Source: Ancylostoma caninum (lineage: Eukaryota > Nematoda > Chromadorea > Rhabditida > Ancylostomatidae). From it: a stretch of 64,000 nucleotides of DNA. Position numbers and translations under genes: made by a program. The stretch covers positions 496,001 through 560,000 of the forward strand of contig JBAJFG010000261.1 of assembly GCA_037903475.1 (NCBI GenBank). Direction: 5' to 3'. Position 1 is the first letter of the stretch, and the number at the start of each line of letters is the position of its first letter. The notes beneath the pieces are model-generated. The model saw nothing but the letters and a program-made list of their open reading frames with translations, did no database searches and was not told where the DNA came from. This document shows, one piece after another, positions 1-8,697 of this stretch.

Positions 1-346
1 CACTTTTGGACGCCGGCGCAGGCGTTGGACGCCGGCGCACTTTATCACACCGTTGGACCCGACTCCAGGCGTTTCCCCACTTTGGACGCCGGCGCACCCT
101 TATCACACTGTTGGACTCGGCTCCGGGCGTTTCCCCACTTTTGGACGCCGGCGCACTCTTATCACACCGTTGGACCCAGCTCCAGGCGTTTCCCCACTTT
201 TGGACGCCGGCGCACTCTTATCACACCGTTGGACCCGGCTCCGGGCGTTTCTCCCTTTTGGACGTCGGCGCACCCTTATCACACCGTTGGACCCGGCTCC
301 AGACGTTTCCCCACCTTCGGACGTCGGCGCACTCCTACGTAACAGT
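1..346. repeat. 60-bp GC-rich satellite array (left, truncated by window edge)
   Basis: About six tandem copies of a unit near 60 bp, reading 'gacgccggcgcacccttatc' then 'acaccgttggacccgactcc' and 'aggcgtttccccacttttg'. Copies differ by point changes and small indels. Each copy carries the palindrome CGCCGGCG. The unit is the reverse complement of the large array at 35584-37110, so the two arrays face opposite ways. The array probably continues to the left of the window. Open frames through it are by-products of the 60-bp period. Confidence 0.97.
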
Positions 347-909
347 GGACTCGTTGTAGAGCATTCTCTTCGGTCTAGGCCACGCCCTCGAATTTCGTTT
401 CACACACACTGACACACACACGTGACAGGAAGACTAAGCCCAGCCCGTTATTATAAGTCATGATTATCTCAAGCACAGATACACCTTCATCATTACGCGG
501 TTTCCTTATGAGTGCATGTGTGATTTTTTTTCTCCATAGTTTCGAGAGAAAATGTGTTCCAATATGTGAATGAGCTTGAGGCAAGTTTCCACCAGCTTGG
601 AGTGACTTGGCGGTTGCAGTGTTGGCTATGTACCCTCCGGTCTCCGTGCGGCATGCCACGCTGGCGCACCGACCCGGATTCATCTCAAAATTGAGTGCAC
701 TGCTTCTTATACGCACTAGTAATGCCTAAACATAAAATCAAGAATGTGGTTGAAATTTGTCGACTATGCTGGAAGCTTATTCAAGTGATGACACTGAAGT
801 TTTCTTTCGTGCTGCACAAGGACACGTTAAGTGTTAAGTGGTAAGGGGAGTTCTAAAAATATCATTTCACATGCACGGTTCGCTCACCCAACGGCCGTGA
901 AACCAGCCA
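347..909. other. Non-coding spacer
   Basis: I see no gene, transposon end or strong repeat here. A short CA-rich patch lies near 400-425. The open frames are short and have no recognisable domain. Confidence 0.5.
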
Positions 910-1290
910 TTGTTCACAAGCAATGGTTACTCACTGAGAACCCAACGAGTGAGGAGACCAACAGCTGCGAATACAGGCAATCGTAATGAGTGTAGGGTTC
1001 CCTTATGCTTACCATTCATTTTTAACAAGGTGACCACCGCAATCAGAGAATGTCTGATCCGGGCGCAACTGCAATATGTCGTCTTAGTGAATGTTCCGAA
1101 CGATAACATAAGACGACAACTACGCAATGGGCAGTACGACAGAGCTTGCGTTTCGCAGAACTGCGTCGTTTGCCCCAACGGAAAAATTGGTGACGCGCGA
1201 AATCAGGGGTAGTATACCAAATAGAATGTTTAACTTGCCATGCCATCTATATCGGTGAAACCGATCGTCTACTGTGCGTCCGCTTAAAGG
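910..1290 (+). pseudogene. Penelope-like retroelement fragment (linker plus GIY-YIG start)
   Basis: The translation carries the PLE linker pattern VNVPNDNIRRQLRNGQYDR, then a Cys pair and CVVCPNGKIGD. After a one-base frameshift near 1205 it reads VVYQIECLTCHAIYIGETDR followed by LLCVRL. IYIGET is the start of the GIY-YIG nuclease domain that ends Penelope-like ORFs. The reverse transcriptase is missing. The coding similarity stops abruptly where a TTAA-flanked MITE end begins at 1285. The fragment is frameshifted, truncated and surely inactive. Two further GIY-YIG pieces lie at 32640-33115 and 45381-45510. Confidence 0.75.
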
Positions 1291-1320
1291 CAGCACCCAT
1301 GAAAATTTCCAGCTCCAAGA
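1285..1320 (+). mobile_element. Single end of TTAA-type MITE (AGGCAGCA family)
   Basis: TTAA is followed by AGGCAGCACCCATGAAAATT, which matches the ends of the complete copies at 33296-33691 and 46763-47511. The second end was not found nearby, so this is probably a truncated copy that inserted into the PLE fragment. Confidence 0.55.
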
Positions 1321-3325
1321 CTTCAAGATAACCTTGAGTTTTCGACAATGAAGAACACGGATGTAAAGGTCAGTTCTACTTGAAAGTCACCGGAAAACAA
1401 TTTTCGGGTACTCTGAATTTGCTGCGATTGAACAAAACGGTCGAGTTGCCAGGCTTGGGGTAGGGCAAAAAGCCTATAACACTAACTTGGTCGCCACGTA
1501 TTTCCTCAATCCTCAACGGATTTGGATATTTTCGCGGTTTTGCAGCATATTCATGTCAGAAAAGAACAAAAATCAGAAGAAAATGAAATGTCGGCCGCAA
1601 AGACTTACTCGTGAAGACAAAACGAGTACAAGTGGAAAAGAATAGAAAAGAAAGAGTACAAACACACAAAATAGGAAGAGACAGATGTTATGAAAAGAGA
1701 AGTTGGAAAACAGCTGGTGAAAAGTAAGATTAGAAAGCGAACACGCAGTTTCAGCCACCGTAGTGTAAGAATGGTAGGAAAAATGCACGGAACAAAATTT
1801 TTTCAAAGAAAAACTGAGCGATTGTGGTGGAAAACAGCTGATTCGTTCCAGCATCGCCCCACGGCTATTTCTGCGCAGCAGGTCAACTTGTACCAGCAGG
1901 CTGGGTTCGACCTGTTGAACTGATGTTATACTTCTGATATCTCATGAAATGCTGGGTCTCTAACAGCACTTCCATCATAAAATTGTCGGGATAACCTGAG
2001 GTTCGAAAACTGTCAAAAGTTCCAAAGTAAAGGTTATCGTGGGTGCTTCCTTAATGAATATCTCGCCTGTAAAAGACGGCAGAGCTTGATAACCCCACTG
2101 GAAAAACATGAGATCACGTTGGTAGTGACTTCAGCATCAGATGCACTATCTTGGCGCTTGAAACTGAAATATCGGCTAGAAAAGCGCTTGAAGCGTTGTG
2201 GATTCTTGCACGTGATCCTGGGCTGAACAGCAGAAATAAGCAGATGTCTATAACTAGTGATCTCATGGTATTCTTATCACTGTGTGAGCTCTAAGATCGT
2301 TAAGATACTAACGCACGCCTTATAAGACCAAGGCTGCATCATACAGTGGTAATTTGCCATCAATTGACGATCAACTCTGGTTGCGGTGGCATCTGCACCG
2401 CTTGAACGATGGGACACGTGGTGAGTTTGTCAGTTGACTGGATACTTAATGTTGTCTGGCGTAGATGAGACGAATCAACAGGTGTGAGGAGGACTTTGGT
2501 GGTGTAGAGTGTGGACGATAAACTTGAACCACTTTCAGACCTCTGAAGACAATGCCAAGTCGAAACGTGACGTGTCCTTATGAAAACCTGTGTGGCACAA
2601 AAGAAAACTCCAATATCATCACAGTGAAAAAATTCCCAAGTTTTATGACCAGCGAACATGGAATCTGCTTCTTCAAGTCATATTAGGAAGTAGGAACTGC
2701 GGTATAGTTTTGCCTGTTAATCATGCAGAATGCATTTCAGCAACCATGTAGACACGATCAACAACTTGCACTTTTACATTCAAATGGTTTTTTAATAGGG
2801 AGGTTTAACATCACTCCTATTTTGCAACTGTGTAATTTCGTTTAGAAAATTGACTGGTTTGTGCCCATGTTGGGTAGGAGACCTTTATTATTTCTATTTC
2901 TTTATTAGCGTCGAACGAAACTCGGCAAACATACAGCTTCTTCATGACCGCCACCCATACAGCTATGACTAACTAATTTGTCTTGAGGTGTTGTCAGATG
3001 ACTTCCATGCCCTAGTTCTCCATTTGCAGGAATTCTTCTTTCCTAGGGATTTACTACACGCAAAGTTTATCTTTTCCCGCCATGCTAGTCACTTTCACCA
3101 GCACCACTCAATGACTGATGAACTCAAGCTCGACCAAAGAAGAATTCCAACGAAATAAAACACGAATAAGAAAGATTGATTTTGACATCAGTGCTTCGGC
3201 AAGGATCTATCCGGAACTCCCTTTCTTTTATTTTTTAGCCAATATTTTAGGTTACCCAGAACATTGGGTCTCCATAAGCTTCCCGATACTCGATAGGAAA
3301 ATTCCAATTGAACTGTACAGATTCC
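1321..3325. other. Intergenic, no gene recognised
   Basis: AT-rich sequence with short open frames on both strands, none with a recognisable domain or a convincing exon signal. I see no well-formed transposon ends. Confidence 0.45.
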
Positions 3326-3329
3326 AGTT

Positions 3330-3468
3330 GCTTCAGCTACATATTATTGTTCCCTGTTTTCAATTGAGGATAAAGTTTTCACCGATGAGAAATCCTTCAC
3401 AAAATTGGCTTCCTTCAATGGAAATTTCATTTTCAAGTGAAAACAGGGAATAACAGCAGCTGAAGATA
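3330..3468. repeat. Short palindromic (fold-back) element
   Basis: The left arm contains TGTTCCCTGTTTTCAATTGA near 3350. The right arm contains the inverted TTTCAAGTGAAAACAGGGAA near 3430-3450. The outer parts, cttcagctacat and cagcagctgaag, also pair imperfectly. Total size is about 140 bp. It is consistent with a small MITE. Confidence 0.55.
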
Positions 3469-3660
3469 GAAGAGTGCAACAAAAATACACCAGAGGCACG
3501 TAGCAGGTACTAGCGGGACGACGAAAGCACAAAAGTTTCGTTCGTTCGTCATTCACTAGTTTGTATATTCATTCACTCAGTTATTCATTAGTAACTCCAT
3601 CATTTCTAATGTTGCTCGACTATTCTCCTTTGATTTGGAAAGATTTTCCTATTATTTCAG

Positions 3661-3905
3661 GCGCGATATGCTCATACAACCGTGAGCACTACGACGACAA
3701 AGAACTTCCGCTGCTTGGCGAACAACGTAAATATAATTTTCTTCCGTAAATCCTAAAACCTTTCTCTAAAATACTTTCTTTCAGAGGCACCGCTAAACGT
3801 AACCGTCAATCACGCAAGGCAGAACTAGAACAAATCGCTTCCGGCAGTGTAGACACCGAGACAAACCATGACAACTTCTCCGAAGACGACCGACTTCGCC
3901 AATAA
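3661..3905 (+). CDS. Possible terminal exons of an unknown gene
   Basis: Two segments are bounded by nematode-style splice signals: 3661-3726 (after ttatttcag, before gtaaat) and about 3787-3905 (after tttctttcag). The second is open as GTAKRNRQSRKAELEQIASG through to NFSEDDRLRQ and TAA. The first reads ICSYNREHYDDKELPLLGEQ. Joining both in the best frames needs the acceptor to be shifted by 2 nt, which is a weakness. I do not recognise the protein; it is charged and basic-then-acidic. Upstream exons were not found. This may be the 3' end of a real gene or a chance pair of open segments. Confidence 0.22.
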
Positions 3906-4217
3906 GCATCGCCACTCGGCACAATCCTGACTTTTAGATACCTTTGCGTATCTCTTTGCCATCGTTTTCTTCTGACTATAGAACAATTTGCAAGAATTAC
4001 GTGTTTTTTTCCTTTTTCCTCATTCTGAAGGGTATCTTTTCCTCATGAGAAAATGTTTCGCAGCCGATTTTGACTGAAATTTTAACAAATGGACGCTTTT
4101 GCTTCAATGATGCTATCAGTTCGACAATAGAGACTTACAAATATTTCATCCTATTTCTATTTCGCCCTTATTTGGTGTCTCTGGAAAAGATAAAGTTTTT
4201 GCCTACATCTGCACATT

Positions 4218-5152
4218 TACAGGGTGCGTGAAAAATATTGACCGCTTGAAATGTCTCATGAAAACCCCAGTATTTCGCACAAATGTGACGAGTTTCTACA
4301 TAGCATGTAGAAAACAATATTGCGAACAATATGAGACTATACCCTTCTCATTTTATCTTCACTCTTGAGAGCAGCTTTGCGGAAAACACAAGGAAAGGCA
4401 TAAGTGATGCGCCGTCGGGACCGTCGTGGATTTCATCCTTTGTTCCTTCTGAACCATCCACACGCAACTCCGTACTGCGGCCCGGTGTAGCAACTCCTCT
4501 AAAGTGCACATGTGGTACGATCCAATGGTTTGAAACTGGAGGAGTAAGGTGGTCACTATTTTGGAACTGAATGGCTCACGAATGGTTTCCAGTACAAAAC
4601 TTTTTCGCTGTCCTTACGTTGTGAGCCAGCGAAAAATCCTCGCAAAAAAGGAACGACTCACTTCTAAACTTATAATTGATCCCACGGGCAGTGCGCTTCC
4701 ACCAAATACCATTTTTGAGCCATATGCTGATTTTGGCTCTAGAACCACAAGAAATGATAGGAACCTCCTCTGTGCCGTTAACAAATACGAGAACAAAGTT
4801 AAATCATAGCATTGATAGGAGCAGCTGGAACATTTCATTAGTGGATCTGTGGGTGGCTTAACATATGCTATTTCTTGGCACTGTTCCATTCCACAAAAGC
4901 TTTTCAGAAAAATTCTGAATCAAGTCAAATACTACTACTTGCACAGCAGTAGTGAAGCCTTCTTCCGTCTCGTCTGTTGACAACTGGAAAAAAATCGAGA
5001 TAAAACCGATTGAATAAATGCGTTTCTTAGTCATACATTGTTCTCGAGATTCTAGGTAACGGAACGGTCACATTTGGACTTCTATTCAATTTCGATTTTC
5101 TATGTAATTCATGTGTCACAAAAGGCGGTCAATATTTTTCACGCACCCTGTA
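4218..5152. mobile_element. 931-bp MITE with TA target-site duplication
   Basis: Terminal inverted repeats begin CAGGGTGCGTGAAAAATATT and continue GACCGC on the left; the right end is the exact complement of these 26 bases. Both ends are flanked by TA, the target duplication of Tc1/mariner-class elements. The interior shows no transposase motif, so the element is probably non-autonomous. Confidence 0.85.
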
Positions 5153-6285
5153 TTTCTTCTTCGAAGAACAGAAATATGCTGCTCCAAAGTAATCCTGGGT
5201 TCTTTAAAATACTAAATACGGCTTTCGATCGGGCTTTCACTCATTAAGAACCTACTAAGTGTCTCTATTTTATCGTATGACAGTGCCTGCGGTTCTCATT
5301 AACATATTCATATCAAAATTATCTCCCTTCTCAGCTGCATGTTCAGCAAATGATCTTCCCTCGTTTTTTTTTCGAGCTATGCCGTTTCTTTCTTATTTGG
5401 AGTAGCTTCCAATTTTTTAATTATGTGCTTGTTTTTTTAAATCATGTGTTTAGTTATGTTTTCACCAGTTTTCAATGAAGCGCATTTCTCCTGTGTTGGA
5501 GTAGTTTCTAATAAATATATCTGTTCATTTAATCGCTTAATTGTTTCGGGTCATTCGTCAATGGCGTTAACCTACTGATTGCACTGAAACAGTTCAGCCA
5601 TCTGGTTATTACAAGCAACGAAGGACGCCTGAAAACGGTCTAAACAAGCGGAATTTGGGGGCTTAATTTGGGTCCAATTCCAGGATGTTCCAGCCCAAAC
5701 GCGCGAGCGACATGGGCGTAAACGGCGCTTCGCTCGTTTTTTGCGTCGCTTCCCGCTTGTTCGGAACTCTACTTGCCAGATTCTTATTCCTGGAATTGTC
5801 TCAGTAGCTATAAAGGGTTCAGAGGCAGATGAATACTGTAGCCATGGTTGCTTCTGCCTGAGCGAAGGTGCGGTCGAGGTGCGACATGACCCAGCTAATG
5901 AGCGAGCGCACCTCTTGTCTTAGACCCCGCCGCCGAGTCTGGTTTCGAGCCTACCGTCAGACAATGGTTGGATGGACGAGTTGCTCCGTCAGGCAGGTCC
6001 AGGCAAGTGCGGTGCAGTACGGTATGCTGTTTGGTAAGAGGGCGCACAGATCTCGCCTGCCTTTACTCGGAACTTTCTGCCCGCGGCGGATCCGCGATTG
6101 CCCACGATGAATGCGCACGTGCCCGCGGCGGACAACCGTAGTGACGTCACTCCCGCACTATGTCCGCACATGCCCGCGGTGGACCCACAGTAACATTTCT
6201 GCTATATGCGGTGGACCCACACGTGCCCGAGATGGACCCGCAATAACGCTGACTCGAACATCAGTGAAGTTAGAACCACGCCAGC
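5153..6285. other. Intergenic with GC-rich repeated patch
   Basis: No gene recognised. Around 6070-6245 a loose repeat of 'gcccgcggtggacc' and 'cccgcggcgga' variants recurs about every 50-60 bases. A similar 'ccgcggtggatccgcacatg' recurs near 7866. These look like degenerate transposon-derived repeats. Confidence 0.4.
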
Positions 6286-6362
6286 TGTCGAAATGTATGG
6301 CCGAATGGATGAGGCAGCGGACTGGAAGCATCAGCTTTGGAAAAGGTTAGGTTCGAACCCTG
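6286..6362 (+). repeat. tRNA-like sequence (probable SINE head or tRNA pseudogene)
   Basis: ATGGCCGAATGGATGAGGCA resembles a class II (Ser/Leu-type) tRNA A box. AGGTTCGAACCC about 50 bases downstream is a good B box. The anticodon stem does not pair well and no clean cloverleaf can be drawn by eye. A decayed tRNA-derived element is more likely than a functional tRNA. Confidence 0.4.
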
Positions 6363-6456
6363 TGATGTGCAAACGCTTGCAAAGTGAAGTTGAAATGTCG
6401 CCGCAGACTTGCTTCCACCTTTCATCGTCGGACACCCTAATATAAGCACATCTGTA

Positions 6457-6565
6457 GTACGTCAGAGTCCGATCCGGTCGGATAGCGAATGATGCGTATC
6501 GATCGTCGGATAACGACGATCGATACGCATCATTTGCTATCCGACCGGATCGGACTCCAACGTAC
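6457..6565. repeat. Near-perfect 109-bp hairpin (fold-back MITE)
   Basis: Two arms of about 52 bases, running GTACGTCAGAGTCCGATCCG... and its complement, surround a loop of about 5 bases (GATAA). Only a few mismatches occur, such as gcgaat against atttgc and cagag against ctcca. TA lies on both sides. The low divergence suggests recent origin or maintenance. Confidence 0.85.
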
Positions 6566-6626
6566 TATAAATGTAGCTATAGACTCATTTCTTTTATTTA
6601 CCAAAATCTGTATATATAAAAGTCAA

Positions 6627-6627
<1 letters not shown>

Positions 6628-6706
<79 letters not shown>

Positions 6707-6722
6707 TGTGTTTGTACGTTTG
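6628..6722. repeat. (TG)n microsatellite
   Basis: Over 35 nearly uninterrupted TG dinucleotides inside the Helitron, followed by gtttgtgtgtttgtacg variants. Cys-Val open frames across it are artefacts. Confidence 0.98.
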
Positions 6723-6859
6723 TGTGTTACTTATAGAAATCGTGGAGGGTGAACCGATCCGGATCAAATTTTGCGTTCAGGTCCGTCAGGGGCTGGCGGA
6801 GGTTATAGGCTACTTCGCACCTGAGATTATCGATTGATTTATCGATTATATCGATTTTA

Positions 6860-7300
6860 TTGATTTTTCTTTACTTTTGCCCAGGGGTCGGTGGGGACAT
6901 GTCCTCTGGGGTTCCTCAATACGCTGAATACGAACATGACAAAAATATTGATTTATTGATTTTATTCATTTTTTCCATTTTCGCTCGGGACGGACAAGGA
7001 CATATCTTCTGGGGTTCCTCAATACGCTGAATACGAATATGACAACAATTTTGCACGAAATATTGATTTATTGATTTCATCGATCTTTTCCATTTTCGCT
7101 CGGGACGGACAAGGACATATCATCTGGGGTTCCTCAATACGCTGAATACGAATATGACAACGATTTTGCACGAAATATGAATTTATCGATTTTATTGATT
7201 TCTGGCACTTCCGCCCAATGGAGCGGTGAAGACATGTCTCCTGGGGTTCCTCGATACGCTGAGTATGAGTTTGACAACTATTTTGTACGAGTGCATCGAT
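6860..7300 (+). repeat. Tandem repeats of about 100-120 bp inside the Helitron
   Basis: The phrase GGGGTTCCTCAATACGCTGA recurs near 6908, 7011, 7130 and (diverged) 7224. The copies are separated by TATTGATTTATTGATTTT-type and TTTCGCTCGGGACGGACAAG-type blocks. Confidence 0.85.
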
Positions 7301-7498
7301 TCACTGTCACCGAAATAGCTTTGCTAACTTTTCGCCCATAAGTCGATGAAAAAGGGTCACCTGGGCTTCGCTAACATGCTGATCACCAAAATTATGGAGA
7401 TTTTAATGAATTTGTTGGTGATAGTAATTGAACTCAGCAGTGTGATGTAGCCAAGCTAGTAACACACCCGAGCGAAGCCGGGTACGGCGGCTAGTACA

Positions 7499-7695
7499 TA
7501 CAGGAAGCTCCAAATGTCCGCAGTCAAGAGGGCCACGGCGCGGCTCCTTGATCAGACACAGGCGCTCTCTATGCTGCCTCTGGCTTCTCTGACTCTGCTG
7601 CCAACCAGTGGCAGCATGCCGAGCGCCTGTGTCTCTGTCTAAAGCCGCGTCGTGGCCACGTCCCTCTTGACTGCGGACATTTGGAGCTTCCTGTA
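7499..7695. mobile_element. 193-bp palindromic MITE, TA-flanked
   Basis: The left end CAGGAAGCTCCAAATGTCCG (continuing CAGTCAAGAGGG) is matched exactly by its complement on the right. TA lies at both ends. The interior also pairs, with GGCGCGGCTCCTTGATCAGA against TCTGTCTAAAGCCGCG. Related partial copies occur at 17610-17700 and 24645-24770. It sits 4 bases after the Helitron end. Confidence 0.9.
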
Positions 7696-8003
7696 ATAAA
7701 TGCGACAAAGGCGCAGAAAAAGTTTGAACAAACAGGCACCAATAAAATTATTAATAGTGCCCTTCAGTGATACGATTCAGTAGATTCAGTGCGAAATGAC
7801 CAATATATACATAGTCCAAAAGTCACATTGCACTGCTTATACTGGTCTCTTAAGAACGCACATATCCGCGGTGGATCCGCACATGCCTACTGTGGTGAAC
7901 CAGCTCCTCGCGAGCGTACCGCAGATCCACCGCGGGCAAAACGTTCAAAGTAGTGGCACCCGAAGAATCGCGCCACACGACCACCGCCCCACTGTTTGGC
8001 GGT

Positions 8004-8221
8004 ATTTATGGTTGACGCGCGCCAAATTTGACGCGGCGATACACAATGCACAACGAAGAGGAGGAGACTTGGCTCTTGGCAGGATGCGAATGTTGGTGGT
8101 TTTGCCGTCGCGACGGCCGCGCGAACATACTGCATTTTGATCATCGCCGCATCGACGCATCGCGAAAACTTTGTGAAATTTTAGGCCGACGCGTCAGATT
8201 TGACGCGCATCAACCATAAAT
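8004..8221. mobile_element. MITE with TATTTATGGTTGACGCGC ends
   Basis: ATTTATGGTTGACGCGCGCC at the left and TTTGACGCGCATCAACCATA at the right form imperfect inverted repeats of about 35 bases. TGACGCG is repeated inside each arm. No coding sequence. Confidence 0.7.
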
Positions 8222-8335
8222 ATGTAGCGCCTCTGCATTTGCGCGAGTTGGAATGTCGCGCTCTAATGCGAATGCGTGTAATTAAAGGGAGAAGCTGATT
8301 TTGAGGAGTGCTCAACTCTTGCTACTCATGATTAT

Positions 8336-8556
8336 CGGACACTTACCACCCGCGCACGTCAGGCCGCGGTGAGGCAGTATATAGAAAGCGGCTGTTCCTG
8401 GTCTTTTCCTAGGAAGGACAGATCAGTTTTGATCTAATATGCCTAATAAGCTGCTAGAATGAGTTGGACCATCTTTTGAAGCGTGTCGAACGCTTCTTCC
8501 CATGCTCCGAAAAGACAAAACAGCCTGACGCAACGCATGCGGGTGGTAAGTGTCCG
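8336..8556. mobile_element. 221-bp MITE upstream of the TraB gene
   Basis: CGGACACTTACCACCCGC at the left is an exact inverted match of GCGGGTGGTAAGTGTCCG at the right. It ends 142 bp before the first ATG of the TraB gene, so it may overlap that gene's promoter or outron. Confidence 0.8.
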
Positions 8557-8689
8557 TAGACGGCTACTCATTTTCTTTCCTTTTCTGTTTTCAGCAAGTG
8601 AAAACGGTTCTGTAATACGCTAGTTTGTAACGAGATTTTATGCTTCTTGTGGGACACTAATGACCTTCCGAAAACCCTCTAAACTGTTA

Positions 8690-8697
8690 TTTTTAGG
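8690..8697 (+). promoter_or_regulatory. Possible trans-splice acceptor before the TraB start codon
   Basis: TATTTTTAG|G lies one base before the ATG at 8698. In nematodes such a site at a first exon usually accepts a spliced leader. It could equally be the acceptor of an intron in the 5' UTR. Confidence 0.4.

Larger units (their letters stand above)
6607..7494 (+). mobile_element. Non-autonomous Helitron
   Basis: It starts TCTGTATATATAAAAGTCAA directly after an A and ends GCCGGGTACGGCGGCTAG directly before a T. This matches the Helitron rules: 5' TC, 3' CTRR, insertion between A and T, and a short GCCG/CGGC hairpin near the 3' end. It contains a TG microsatellite and about four tandem copies of a 100-120-bp unit. 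No Rep/helicase coding is present, so it depends on another copy for movement. Confidence 0.75.

Noticed and set aside
6..412. Three overlapping open frames of 105-119 codons
   Set aside because: Same satellite, left array.
6489..6837. Cys-Val repeat open frames
   Set aside because: Translation of the TG microsatellite within the Helitron.
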